Part shown: in pieces, positions 11,160 through 22,219 of the stretch
How the letters are laid out: every line of letters begins with the position of its first letter
Position numbering within the stretch: the stretch's first letter is position 1
NCBI GenBank assembly: GCA_015499995.1
Contig: JADNRV010000080.1
Location: forward strand, 124,001-188,000
Length of the DNA stretch: 64,000 nucleotides
Source: Flammula alnicola
Taxonomy: Eukaryota > Basidiomycota > Agaricomycetes > Agaricales > Strophariaceae
Direction: 5' to 3'
Program-made: the position numbers and the translations under genes
Notes under the pieces: model-generated
The model's database searches: none
Told to the model about the DNA's origin: nothing
What the model saw: the letters and a program-made list of their open reading frames with translations, nothing else

Positions 11160-11530
11160 TTTCTTCATTTCAAAAAACCCGGAGAATCTTGAGCATGGAG
11201 ATTAGAGGCAGTCATGAAGGCAAACGAATGCTCACGAATACGAATTCGTAGTATAAAATAATTTCATTCAAGCTTCGATAGTCCACAGTCTTTCGAAGTT
11301 TCGTTATACGTCGCCAATAATCCTTTTGCCGAATTAGAAGGTGCAATACTTGAAGGAACACCAAAAGGATTCGTATGGGTTTCTATTGGGTTTCCTGAGC
11401 CTTCTTAATCCACCGGTGGCTTTCTTGACTTCTCAGACGGCAATCGTGATTCAACAGGCTAACCTGATCCATAATGTAGAAGCGGCCATCTTCATGATCG
11501 AGCTCTAAACGCCAGGTGGCAGGGAGACGT
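11160..11530 (-). pseudogene. Decayed fragment shared with 19320-19500, possible P450 3' end
   Basis: Two blocks here match a second site near 19345-19500 in the same order: the AAGGAACACCAAA...ATTCGTATGGG block, and further right GATTC...GCTA(A/G)CCTGATCCA.AA.GT followed by GCGGCCATCTT. On the minus strand the first block ends in a GLLA-type tail just before TCGCCAATAA, resembling the C-terminus of the neighbouring P450s. The second block reads like an unrelated short coding segment. Stops interrupt it. Probably an old copy of gene sequence spread by duplication. Confidence 0.45.
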
Positions 11531-12378
11531 ACCTTACATTCGTCCAACAGCCTTCCAATCTATTGACGAACTGAAGGGACAAATTTGCGAAATAGAAGCA
11601 AAGAGGGCAGCACTCTCCACTAGGCAGCCAGATGGAGATATAAGGAGGAGTATTTCATGGAAGTTTCATGTAAAAGTTTGGTACAAGTGGACGGGGTGAA
11701 ATGTCGTTCGGAAACTGTCTTATGGAATCATGTTGCAGTGGCAGTGCAGTCCAGGACACTGCTTTATGCTGTCGCATGTCCGATCCAAAATGCCCAAATT
11801 TTGGCACTTATGTACGGACGTTTTTTTGGCCGGTTCCGACCGCATAGGGATCCGACCTACCTTTTTGAGGCCACTTCTGTCCACATAGTAAATAATACAT
11901 TGCTGGCGACTAAGCCTCAAATTTTTGATGGTCAGGCGGGTACCTTGGGTCCTGACCTACCTTTGGGTACCACTTCCGCCTGCATAGCGGTCTCGTACCT
12001 TGCTGGCGACTAGCCCTCAAAAGTTTTATGCCAGAGGGGCTCCTCGGGTTAAGTCTGTTTATTCACTTGAATTTACCGTGGATTTAGCACGGCTGTCAGC
12101 CGCGCTAAATTTGAGATTCGCGATCTGACAGCGTGACAAAGGGTCGCACCAAGGGTCGTACGCACCTAAAGAGGTACAGGCAGCTTCATCACTAAGTCTG
12201 GGTGCCCCCGGATTGTTATCACACGCAATAGGATGCACAATAGGATGCAGTGAATTCTGTAGAATACATAGAAATGAGGCTGCAGGCTGAGAAATTTTAG
12301 AAAATATAGTACAGTAAGCTAACAAAAAAAAGTGGAAGGGAGCAAAATTGGATTAGGGAGGGAATGTAGCCGCTCAGC

Positions 12379-13350
12379 CAGGCTCCTAAACCATCCTCTC
12401 GTTCGAGAATCCTCTTCATATAGGGTAGATAGGATGTTATCTAATCTTTGTTATCTAAGGACAAATAAATGACAACACAACTTACGATGGGGATTCTCGA
12501 CAGAGAGGCTGGCCTTCTTTGGATTCGGTGATCTCGGGCATACCTATCAACACCTAACGTAGGGCTTAATTTATTGGGTTGCTGTTGATCTGTCAGCACA
12601 TCAGTCACCGGTTGTCACATCTACTAATAATTCTTCACTCGTACAAATGCGCTCGACGCAAGCTTTGATGAGCGCAAATACTAGCACCAAGTTCATCATC
12701 CTGTCCACACTCTCTCGTTATGTCTCTGAAATATCTCCGCTGAAAATTTTAGTTACTAGTCAAGCTGAATAGCACCCAAATAGCACATCACCTCTGCCCT
12801 TTCCTCTCCATTAAATGAGGAGTCGGCAAAGCATCTCAACGGCTGAACTTACACAAAATCGAGTTAGATACGCTGCACGCTATCTTGCATGGACAATTGT
12901 GTGAGATTGGGTGCTGTAACGGTACTTCTGACTGTTCAATGTGGCCATTGGATGCTGACAGACGCTGGCATCCGGAAATTAGCTGCTTGACCCACTGGTC
13001 ACTGTTCGAACCATGCACGGAGACACCCAAAGCCATGCCAATATACAATATTATCTATAGTAAGGGTATCTTAAAGCTTCAATACTGCTTTTGGGGATGG
13101 TTCATAGTCGTACGGCTTGTGGTGTGGCGAGAATTGAGGAAGTCACACAAGCAAAGAAAATAAACCTTCGGCTAGGTTTTGTGAGGTATGCCCGAGATCA
13201 CCAAATCCAAAGAAGGCCAGCCTCTCTGTCGAGAATCCCCATCGTAAGTTGTGTTGTCATTTATTTGTCCTTAGATAACAAAGATTAGATAACATCCTAT
13301 CTACCCTATATGAAGAGGATTCTCGAACGAGAGGATGGTTTAGGAGCCTG
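12379..13350. mobile_element. Non-autonomous DNA transposon with 167-bp TIRs, Mutator-like
   Basis: Terminal inverted repeats 12379-12545 and 13184-13350 are 167 bp each and differ at one position only. They begin CAGGCTCCTAAACC. The flanks are a 9-bp near-duplication, CCGCTCAGC (12370-12378) and CCGCGCAGC (13351-13359), 8 of 9 matching. Very long TIRs with 9-bp target duplications are the hallmark of Mutator-like elements. The interior of about 640 bp holds no transposase, so movement would need an enzyme supplied elsewhere. The near-identical arms imply a young insertion. Weaker inverted similarity continues a little inside the arms. Confidence 0.8.
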
Positions 13351-13531
13351 CCGCGCAGCGAGAGAAAAAACAGTGCAACACTGGAGTTGAGCAGGTGGGC
13401 AATGCCGTCCGCTGAACCAGCGGCAACGGGAGAAGGTGATTGCATAATGAGGGGCACGCCAGTTCGCGAACAGGGTCCGAATTTACCAATCCAGTACGTA
13501 CAACGCAAAATCCAGACGCCGCAGGCAGCGA

Positions 13532-13603
13532 GCTGGCTTTTCCGAGTCTCCGTTCGCTGGCTTTTCTGAGTCTCCATTCGCTGGCTTTTCCGAGTCTCCG
13601 TTC
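13532..13603 (+). repeat. 24-bp tandem repeat, three copies
   Basis: Three adjacent units starting GCTGGCTTTT (13532, 13556, 13580). Units one and three are identical; unit two has two substitutions. Frame-compatible on both strands but not part of any recognised gene. Confidence 0.9.
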
Positions 13604-14435
13604 TGTGTTCCGCCAGCCCAATTTAAGATTTGAACCAGCCCAATTTAAAGAATTTAAGAAATTTAAGCTTAACTCCTACTTAATCTTAAATTTGGGCTCG
13701 GAATCCTTGTAGCGCTCACAATTTGCCCTCGGAGGCTTCATATTCGAAAATTTAAGCTTGAATTACATCTAACCTACTACTACTATTTTGCGTGAGGGGA
13801 GGGGATGGCAGGTGCTCAGCTCCTCGAGGGCAGACAGCGAGAGCAAGCTCCGAGCAGGAGCAGCACGCGTGCCTGCCAAAACGGTAAAACACCCCCGTGG
13901 GTTACGCAACCACCGAACACGCGTTCCTCGAACGGGGTTTTCCGACCCGTGAACGAGGGTTCCCAGGCCTCGAACGGGGGAAAACCCACCGGGCAAAGGC
14001 CAAATGCGTGGCGGGGTCGGTCACATCACGTGCACGGCCATCACCGATCAACGCGATCAACGGCATGACCTCACGGCATACCATAACAGGCAACGGCCCT
14101 GACCTGGGCCCTTAAATTTACCAGAGGGGCTCCTCGGGTTAAGTATGGGGTCAACGAATGTACGAATTTGGATGAGACCTCTGGGCCGACCAGCCACTTT
14201 CGGACCCTCTTCGGATCGGACGTGCGGCCAAATTTTTTGGTTTCCGTCCGCATAAGGATCGAACATAGGCAGGATTTTGAGGCCATTTCCGTCCGCATAA
14301 GGATCGGACATGTCCCAGGATAAAGCAGTGTCCTTGCAGTCCTCCCGACTTTCGTGCATGTGCGCCTTGTGTGCACGTCAAAAGAAATATACATCCTTCA
14401 ATCCATTGTTTCACGGAGCATTCAGCATCTATCTA

Positions 14436-15146
14436 TCTATATTATAAAACAAGGATGGTTCTCACGGGTTTGTCTCCCCTCTATGTCTTCTGATTGGCTG
14501 GCCGACGGCATGCGGCGTTCGACATCTAGGCCAACGGCACGGGTCAAACGGCTCGTCTATATTATAATACGACAACGGTGTTTCTCATGGGGGGACAAAA
14601 AGGTCTTCTGATTGGTTAGACAAACAGCCAATGGTGATGCAAACTCTAACATTGGGCTGGCCACCGTACCAGACGGTCCAGACCTTAAGTCACGCTGCTC
14701 AATCGACGCTGCCACTGGCCAGGCTTCAACCAGGCTTGGTTGACAAACGTCGTGCATGGCAATTCTCAGTGATGCCACGGGGTGTGCTCGAGGCTGTACC
14801 GTATTAGCATATCTACATGGATCCTATTTGATCAGTGGTATTTGTACTTACTCTGGAAGGCTACACTGGCATCTGAAGAAGGGTGTTGGATGATGGACAA
14901 CATTGAGACTGACAAAGCAGAGTTACATAGTTCAAGTTGGTTCTGGATACCAGGGTTCATAGTTCTCAAGGAAGCCATGAGCCGCTCAAAGCGATGCCGC
15001 GCCTACGCGCGGCGGCGCTTTGAAGGGGAAGGGCGACTACAACAGACTACAACCATATGTATTGGAATTTATTTTTCCAATAAATTCAATCTTGGTTCAA
15101 TTGGACAAAAAGATTCATGCCGTGCGAAGCACGGGTCGCAGGCTAG
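14436..15146 (+). mobile_element. Non-autonomous Helitron-like element
   Basis: The 5' end begins TCTATATTATAAAAC after an A, and the 3' end is CTAG followed by T. Eleven to twelve bases upstream of CTAG lies a short GC-rich hairpin (CCGTGC-GAA-GCACGG, 15120-15134). The 5'-TC, 3' hairpin plus CTRR and insertion between A and T are the accepted structural signs of Helitrons, which carry no TIRs and make no target duplication. The 711-bp interior has no Rep/helicase. A second copy of the 5' end motif (TCTATATTATAATAC, 14556) stands exactly 120 bp inside the first and shares the following TCTTCTGATTGG block. Confidence 0.7.
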
Positions 15147-15179
15147 TATATTTTAATTGCGAGCGCAGCGAGCAATCAT

Positions 15180-15510
15180 TCTCTAAGGGCAGAACCGGGG
15201 TGTAAACAAATACAAATTCTTGACACTTTTCTGTTTGGCGGGGAAAACGTTAAATCGTGAATACCAGAGTCGATACTCAGTATTTTTGCTTGAGATTCTG
15301 ATATTAGATGTAGAATGTAATGATATGTATCATTATGCAAAAGGAACTTTGGATTTTGGACCTTTAGTATGTTTTTTAGTATGTACAAGTTGATCCCGGT
15401 TGCACCCATAGTCGCGTCGGCCATTTCAAACGAAAACTCGTGATGTACAATTGAGTCACGCACTGGGATGGCGAAGCGAGCCTTGCCCCCGCAGGTCTGC
15501 GGATACCTAG
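15180..15510 (+). mobile_element. Second Helitron-like 3' end adjacent to the first
   Basis: A hairpin CCGCAG-GT-CTGCGG (15489-15502) is followed by ATAC and CTAG (15507-15510), then T. This is the same layout as the 3' end at 15146. The 5' end is uncertain; a TCTCTAAGG at 15180 is only a candidate and is not preceded by A. The interior is AT-rich and non-coding. It may be a nested or abutting Helitron relic. Confidence 0.45.
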
Positions 15511-15544
15511 TACAAATTTATCCATGGGCCTTAATTGGACTTCT

Positions 15545-15600
15545 TGGTTGATAGCTGGGCACCGTCAGGCGTCAGCACAAAATCGAGTCAGATGAAGGTA
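15545..15600 (-). pseudogene. Amidase gene scrap
   Basis: On the minus strand the sequence reads LDFVLT followed by a 7-bp duplication (CTGACGC/CTGACGG) and then the GTGCCC that continues the LDFVLTVP motif of the intact amidases at 26747 and 60807. It is only about 55 bp long and clearly non-functional, but it shows that amidase DNA once lay next to the P450 3' end at 15775. Confidence 0.5.
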
Positions 15601-15774
15601 TTCAAGTTATACGGTTGCTTGACCGTTGGACGCAAGTGGTATTTATGAGAAGGGAGTTCGAAGGAGAAATGGGAATGGGTTACGGACTCGGAGTTAATAG
15701 ACTTGTGCCCCGATACGCGAAACAATGACATAAAAGGACTGAAATGTTCATCACGACAAAATTCTTTGTGGTTC

Positions 15775-15945
15775 TCATTTGGACACCGCCAATAACTGTT
15801 CAGCAGCCTTTGAACGTACGGTAAAGGCACACTGGAAAGGCGGAGGTGTTCTGTTCAGATAAAGAGCATCGATTAAGGCTTATTACTGATATCAAGGATA
15901 ACATTTAGAACTCACAGAAGGAGGGAAGGAAAATCATGCGAGGGC
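15775..15945 (-). pseudogene. Solitary P450 3'-terminal fragment
   Basis: The minus strand carries the last exon of the P450s to the right, a PFQCAFT(V)RSK...EQLLA(V)SK tail ending in TGA at 15775-15777, preceded by the last intron and part of the exon before it. Similarity to 16464-16640 and 20054-20230 is high and stops abruptly at about 15946, so this is a broken third copy from the same tandem duplication, not a distinct gene. Confidence 0.8.
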
Positions 15946-16194
15946 TTGGGAGCTATGAACACCTGTTGGACCATAGGCCATGGTACAAGATCCCAGAATC
16001 ACCATACAATCTATTTCCTCATTCGCCCCTCCACGAAAAAGCTGAATTCACTTATACTGTAGGTCTAATTTTATTAAATTTTTGGAGCATAATATTGCTT
16101 GCCTCCTATACTATTTCTTCATCTGACATTCTAAAAATCGTCTGCCAGGCTTGTCACGTCCTTGACTGATGGCTAGATGGTCGGTCCCTCTAAT

Positions 16195-16320
16195 GAACTA
16201 TTTGATTTAGACACGTTGGGCACGATATGTACTTGTACTACTGCGAATTCAATTTCCGTATCTTTCCAGAACTCTCGCCGCTTAATCTTGTACGCCTCTC
16301 CAATGTGTGCGCTGAGCGGC
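16195..16320 (-). pseudogene. Amidase relic downstream of P450 A
   Basis: Minus-strand translation gives GEAYKIKRREFWKDTE, closely matching REAYKIKWWEFWKDAG of the intact amidase at 26747, and then decays. A near copy of this stretch lies at 19765-19905 behind P450 B, so the relic was already there when the P450 segment duplicated. Confidence 0.65.
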
Positions 16321-16463
16321 TGTGGTACTTACAGAAATAAACAAAAATGGAGGTTCCAAGTCTACAAGTAAAGCCGTCGTTCGGCACGCTAATCAATCGC
16401 ATAAAAAATTAGAAAGGGACTGGAACTCTGGAAGGCGCACCCACAACAAAATCTTCGCCTTTC

Positions 16464-18723
16464 TTATTTCGACATCGCCAATAACTGTTCAGAAGTCTTT
16501 GAACGTATGGTAAAGGCACACTGGAAAGGCAGAGGTATTCTGTTCAGATAAAGAGCATCGATTAAGGCTTATAACCGACATCAAGGATAATGTTTGGAAC
16601 GCACAGAAGGAGGGAAGAAGTAAAATCATGCGAGGGCTCGGTGGTGTTGCCGTCCTTGTCAATGGCTTTAGAGATATCATATACAGTGAGGATCGAAGCT
16701 AACATGATCCAAACAGATGAAGCTGCCATAAATCTTCCTGGGCAAATTCTGAAAAGAAAGATAGGAAAGATAGGGATGAATTGAATATCTTGTATCCATA
16801 CCGGTCGAAGCAATACTAACCTTCTTCCGAATCCCCACATCGAGTTGAAATGACTATCTATCTCGGGATTATCGCTGAGAAAACGATCGGGGTTGAATGT
16901 AAATGGATCCGAATACAAGTCTTCGTTATGATGGATCGCCCTGTGTAGACATGGCGTTGTTGGGCGTCAGAACTGAAGCTTGATGGTGAAACTTAAGGCT
17001 CACCAAATATTTGGAATTATTATGGATCCTGCAGGCAACCTGTATCCTTTATATTCATCCTCAGCTTGCAGGGAATGAGAGAGACCTAGAGAAGCTTAAG
17101 TCAGCAAAGCGGAGGTGGTTTGTACATTACACTGACCAAGAGGTGTAAGAGTCCAGAATCTGAAGGCTTCCTTCATGACAGCCATAGTGTACGGGAGCTG
17201 AGCCTCATCGCCAAAGTTAGGAAGGTGACTCCCATCAGTAACAGAATCGATTTCTTCTTGTGCCTTCTTCACGACGTGAGGATTTTCCATGAGCAAGAGG
17301 ATGCAATGTGCTAGGCCCGTGAGTGTCTAAGTAAATTTTGAATGAGCCACCTCTCAATCCAGAAATAAAAAGAACGCCACCGTATCAGAACCAGCTTTTG
17401 TTGCGGGGTATTAGTAGTGTATAGCGTAACTTGGTAGGGGAGAATCACCTTGAAATAATGTTGCCGAAACTTGCTTGATGTTCTCCTCAGTATATACTCC
17501 GCCTTTTCCGGCCACCATCTGTTGTAAACTATTAAAAGCAAAGGAAGGCTTCGCAGTGCCAGTTTCCTAGAGCAGAAGAATAACACTATCAGAACTGCGA
17601 ACACAAGTAAGAAATAATTACCATAGCCCGAATCAAAGCGTCATATGGCTTATTGAGCATCTGCTCCTGTAAATATCGCCATCTTCTTGCCTTGCGTTTG
17701 AATCCCGCCCCGGGCACCCACTCCGGTACATACTTCAGGATGGGGAACTGGTCCACCAGAAACGCGCCGGGCTTAGCAGCCTCAAAAATCGGATGGACTC
17801 CCTCTTGGGCAGTCATGATGTAGGGATCGTTCCTTGGCTGCACGTTAATTCCATAAGCCAGGGATATAATTGTATCTCCAGCCCAGCTGGTTATGTATAA
17901 CAATTTGTTAGTATGGATACTCAAAATATAGCGGCGGTTCTAATAAAACTTACTGTCGAATATCGCCCATCAAGTCTTTTGTATTTGGGAGCTTTGCGAG
18001 CAAATGCCTCGCCGCTCTCAGCTGGAGGGGTTTGTATGCATCAGCAGCACTTGGGTTGAAAGCTTGATGCATGAGTTTGCGGTGTTGTCTCCTTCAAGTC
18101 AAAGGGTGAAACTCTAAAACAGAAAACGACTCAGATACCAACCATCGCTCTCCTGAATCTTAGAATGAGTAAAGACTCTAAGAAACGGGAATGAATGAAT
18201 ACCATAATTCATAAAACCGAAATCAAAGTCCCATCCCATTAAGTCGTTTAACATCCGCATCTTTGGTCTATCAAGCATGAAACCATGATAAAATCGCCTT
18301 TGCTTTTAAAGGAACACACCTTCCAGAGTACAACGATGATCGTTTCTCCATGAGTTCTACGGCAGCTTCACGACTATCCAGGATGACGATGGATGTTCCT
18401 GCTACGTTGAGGTATAAAACATCGGTATCTGCGACAAGCGTTTAGTTTCTCAGTGCGAGATATAGGGGAAAATGAGAAGACCCACCTAGTTCCTGACACC
18501 ACTTATGATATGTTTCCCACTCATGATGTGTTGGCATGTCCAAGGCGTTCCCGATGATGGGCAAGGCGCGGGGTCTGGGTGGTAGTGGAAGATGACTATA
18601 TGCCGAGTCTGACTTCCTAAAGAAAATGCGGTATGTGAGAAACAGAGCGAAAAGAGTCAGAGCGATGTCAAGCATGATCAGTGAGCCGAGCGATGGGACA
18701 AAGTCGTCTTTAGCCACCCGCAT
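16464..18723 (-). CDS. Cytochrome P450 monooxygenase, tandem copy A
   Basis: A heme-thiolate monooxygenase of the ER membrane. It starts at 18723 (or at an internal Met 16 codons later) with one N-terminal membrane helix followed by the proline hinge PLPPRPRALPIIG. ExxR is present (KEAFRFW), the I-helix reads AGSDT, and the heme-binding loop FGRR/ICPGR is split by an intron at about 16749-16820. The last exon (16464-16539) ends EQLLAMSK after a 65-bp intron with donor GTGCGT. The gene has about a dozen short introns, including a 10-nt micro-exon (GAGAGCGATG) in the C-helix WR.HRK region. An extra intron (about 17395-17448) lies inside the I-helix coding and is absent from copy B. Probably xenobiotic or secondary metabolism, in the O-methylsterigmatocystin-oxidoreductase-like class common in Agaricomycetes. 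The substrate is unknown. Confidence 0.85.
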
Positions 18724-19764
18724 GCATAACCACTATATATACTTCTCCTGCTCATTCCCCAACCAGGCGATCCTAGCTGACATTAGAGAATCCATGCGCC
18801 AACCAAGGGAGTGTATTGATATGGGTCAGATATGAGACTAGAATTCGAAGGTTGAGTGAAGGTGGCGTCCAATACAGGGATCAGATCATGATATGGCACA
18901 TACTCTAGATGCAGCGCAATTGGCTGGCGGCGAACCGTGTTAACAGCGTGGCTAGAGTCCCCACTGAGCATTCCATTTACTGGTAAAGGCTGGCTGTTGT
19001 ACGCCATGTGTTGCGTCGAGATGACTGACGCCAGAACGATATCGAAATAGCTAGCAAAGGCCGGTAACAGATCACAGCAACGAACATTTTGGCGTAGTGC
19101 CCTAGACTTGAGAGTTTGATCACGGCATCCCTTGCACACACCCATCGAAAACACGGAAATTCGGACTCATAAAACATGCAGTGGAGGTCTGGAACCTTGA
19201 GATTTGGAATCAGAAGTAATCATCAAGGAGAACGAAGAACTCACGATTACGCAGAATGGAATAATTCAACTCTCACCGGACAGCCCGGGCCCATCTTCCT
19301 TTCTGGAATGTGCAACACGTTGCCCATGACGGTTCCGCAAGAACGGTCAATAAGCACTCCAAGGAACACCAAAGGAATTCGTATGGGGTGGCGGCTCTAT
19401 TGGATCCCTCTTACTGATAACTTTCTTTACATCTCAGATTGCGACCACGATTCTGAATGCTAGCCTGATCCAAAACGTGGAGGCGGCCATCTTGGTGGGC
19501 GAGCACCACTTCTCCAGCTGCGAGACGCGACCTGACGTTAGACAGTGTTGAGAATGTTGAGGTGGCTCGTCCGACTTCGTATCTCGGTACTTCGGATTGT
19601 TTCTGAGAGTCAGATTTGTTGGTTGGTAGGTTGAATGAACCCGACGCGACACGTTGTGGAATGATGATTATGTAATCATCGCCGCCGAAAGGAATATTCA
19701 TGTTCACTCCAGTTGCCTGTTTTCAAAGATAATTCAACATCTAATACAATTTCATTCATCAACG
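18724..19764. other. Spacer between tandem P450s, with fragment shared with 11160-11530
   Basis: Contains the presumed promoter of P450 A (TATATA at about 18733-18740 close to the start). At about 19320-19500 there is a fragment whose AAGGAACACCAAA...ATTCGTATGGG and GCGGCCATCTT blocks recur at 11340-11500. Minus-strand ORFs at 19411-19707 and 18783-19154 show no recognisable domain. Confidence 0.5.
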
Positions 19765-19905
19765 TTAATTGGACTATTTGATTTAGACACGTTGGGCACG
19801 ATATGTACTTGTACTACTACCAAATCGATTCCCGTAGGGCCGTATTGAACTCCCACCACTTAACCTTGTATGCCTCCCCGATGTGTGCGCCGACTCGGAG
19901 CGGCC
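19765..19905 (-). pseudogene. Amidase relic downstream of P450 B
   Basis: It shares a long near-identical block with 16195-16320 (the GTTGGGCACGATATGTACTTG region). Its minus-strand reading GEAYKVKWWEF again matches the intact amidases. Position and sequence show that P450 plus amidase scrap were duplicated as one unit. Confidence 0.65.
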
Positions 19906-20053
19906 GTGGTGCTTACAGGAATAGACAAAAATTGTTGGATGGAGGGTCCAAATTTACGAGTAAACCCATGCTCTGGCACGCTAGTCAATCGCATAAAAAT
20001 GAGAAAGGGACTGGAACTTGTGGAAGGCCCACCCTTGACAAAATCCGCCATTC

Positions 20054-22219
20054 TCATTTCGACATCGCCAATAACTGTTCAGCAGTCTTTGAACGTATAG
20101 TGAAGGCACATTGGAAGGGCCGAGGTGTTCTTTTCAGACAAAGAGCATTAATTAGGGCTTATATCCGATTTCTAGGATAATATTTTGGACGCACAGCAGG
20201 AGGGAAGGAGGGAAATCATGCGAGGGCTCGACGATGTTGCCATCCTTATCGATGGGTTTGGAGACGTCATATACAGCGAGCATCGAAGCTAACATGATCC
20301 AAACGGAAGAAGCTGCCATGAACCTTCCTGGACAAATTCTGGGGGAAAAATAGGACTTCGTTGAATACGCCTTATTTGTACGCGTAGGAGCGAGAGCGAC
20401 ACTTGCCTTCGTCCGAATCCCCACACGGAGTCAAAATGATCGTCTATCTCAGGATTGTCACCCAGAAAACGATCAGGGTTGAAGATAAATGGGTTTGGGT
20501 ATAACTCTTCGTTATGATGGATCGCCCTGCATAGTCGCGTGGGTATAAGAACACTCAGTAGGTAAATTTCGGTCTCACCAAATGTTTGGAACTATTATGG
20601 ATCCTGCGGGCAATCTATATCCTTTATATTCATCCTCGGCATGTAAGAGGTGCGGCACACCTGGAGACGTTCATATCAGCAACACGAGAGAGTTTCGTTA
20701 GATCTGCACTAACCAAGAGGTCCAAGGGTCCAGAATCTCAAGGATTCCTTCATGACGGCTGTAATGTATGGGAGCGAAGCTTCATCGTTAAAGTCAGGAA
20801 GGCGACTCCCATCAGTAACAGAATCAATTTCTTGTTGTGCCTTCTTCACGACGTTGGGATTTTCCATAAGCAAGAGGATGCAGTGAGCAAGTGCCGCGAC
20901 CGACTAAATATATTATGAATGAGTACTCTCTCAATTAAGAAATAAAAAGACGGTCACCGTGTCAGAGCCGGCTTGATACAATGTTCCCGCAACTTGCTTG
21001 ATGTTCTCCTCAGTATATACTCCGCCCTTTCCGGCCGCCATCTGTTGTAAACTATTAAAAGCAAAAGAAGTTTTCGCAGTGCCATTCTCCTATAACAGAA
21101 GAATAAGTTTGCGAACTATTTTACTTGCGAACACAAAGAAGTGATTACCATAGTTCGAATCAAAGCATCATATGGTTTGTTGAGCATTTGCTCCTGTAAG
21201 TGTCGCCATCTTCTTGCCTTTCGTTTGAATCCGGCCCCGGGCATCCACTCCGGTACGTACTTCAGGATAGGGAACAGGTCCACAAAAAATGCGCCAGGCA
21301 TAGCAGCCTCAAGAATAGGATGGACTCCCTCTTGGGCAGTCATGATGTAGGGATCGTTCCTTGGCTGCACGTTAATGCCATAAGCCAGGGATATAATTGT
21401 ATCTCCAGCCCAGCTGGTTATGTATAACAATTTGTTAGTATGGATACTCAAAATATAGCGGCGGTTCTAATAAAACTTACTGTCGAATATCGCCCATCAA
21501 GTCTTTTGTATTCAGGAGCTTTGCGAGCAAATCCCTCGCTACCCTCAGCTGGAGGGGTTTGTATTCATCAGCAGCACTTGGGTTGAATGCTTGATGCATG
21601 AGTTTGCGGTGTTGTCGCCTTCAAACCAAAGGGTGAATTCTAGGAGAGGAAAATGACTGAGAAACCAACCATCGCTCTCCTGAATCTTAGAATGAGCAAA
21701 AAGTCAGAGAGTTAGGAATGATGCAATACCATAATCCATAAAAGCTAGATCAAAGTCCCATCCCATTAAGTCGTTTATCATTGGCATCTTCTGTCTATCA
21801 GGCACGAGACTACGATAAGTTTACAATGGCTTTGTTTTTGAAAAACCGCACCTTCCAGAGTACAGCGATGATCGTTTCTCGAAGAGCTCTAGTGCGACAT
21901 CACGAGTATCAAGGATCACGATGGATGTTCCTGCCACGTTGAGGTACAAAATATCGGTATCTGCGCCCAGCGGTCATTCTCTCAGATATAGGGAAAAGCG
22001 AGAGGACCGACCTAATTCTTGGCACCATTTGTGGTACGTTTCCCATTCATGATGTGTTGGCATGTCCAAGACGTTCCCGATGATGGGCAATGCGCGCGGT
22101 CCCGGTGGTAGTGGAAGACGACCATAGGTCGAGTCCGACTTCCTAAAGAAAAGTCGATATATGAGAAGCAGAGAGACAACGGTCAGAGCGATTTCGATAA
22201 CGATTAGGGAGCTGAACAT
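20054..22219 (-). CDS. Cytochrome P450 monooxygenase, tandem copy B
   Basis: Paralogue of the gene at 16464-18723. I take the start at the ATG 22219, giving a signal-anchor helix directly, then PLPPGPRALPIIG. Visible motifs are ExxR (KESLRFW), I-helix AGSDT in uninterrupted coding, the heme loop split by an intron before ICPGRF, and the terminal exon ending EQLLAMSK with TGA at 20054-20056. The 10-nt micro-exon GAGAGCGATG is conserved with copy A, while the I-helix intron of copy A is missing. Several exons, for example the one ending 21451, are almost identical to copy A, whereas others differ at many sites. That points to a recent tandem duplication or local gene conversion. Both copies look open and functional. 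Confidence 0.85.

Larger units (their letters stand above)
11752..14340. repeat. Imperfect outer inverted repeat around a nested TIR element
   Basis: The segment GGACACTGCTTTAT...CATGTCCGATCC at about 11752-11786 recurs inverted at about 14301-14337. Within 11848-12031 two diverged direct copies of a roughly 85-100 bp unit (sharing GACCTACCTTT and TTGCTGGCGACTA) stand in tandem. A 24-bp string beginning CCAGAGGGGCTCC is also directly repeated at about 12031 and 14122. Together they suggest an older mobile unit of about 2.6 kb into which the 972-bp element at 12379 inserted. Boundaries are approximate. Confidence 0.45.

Noticed and set aside
13000..13020. GTTCGAAC motif as a tRNA T-arm
   Set aside because: No matching A box, acceptor stem or D-arm at tRNA spacing. 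No tRNA gene was found anywhere in the window.
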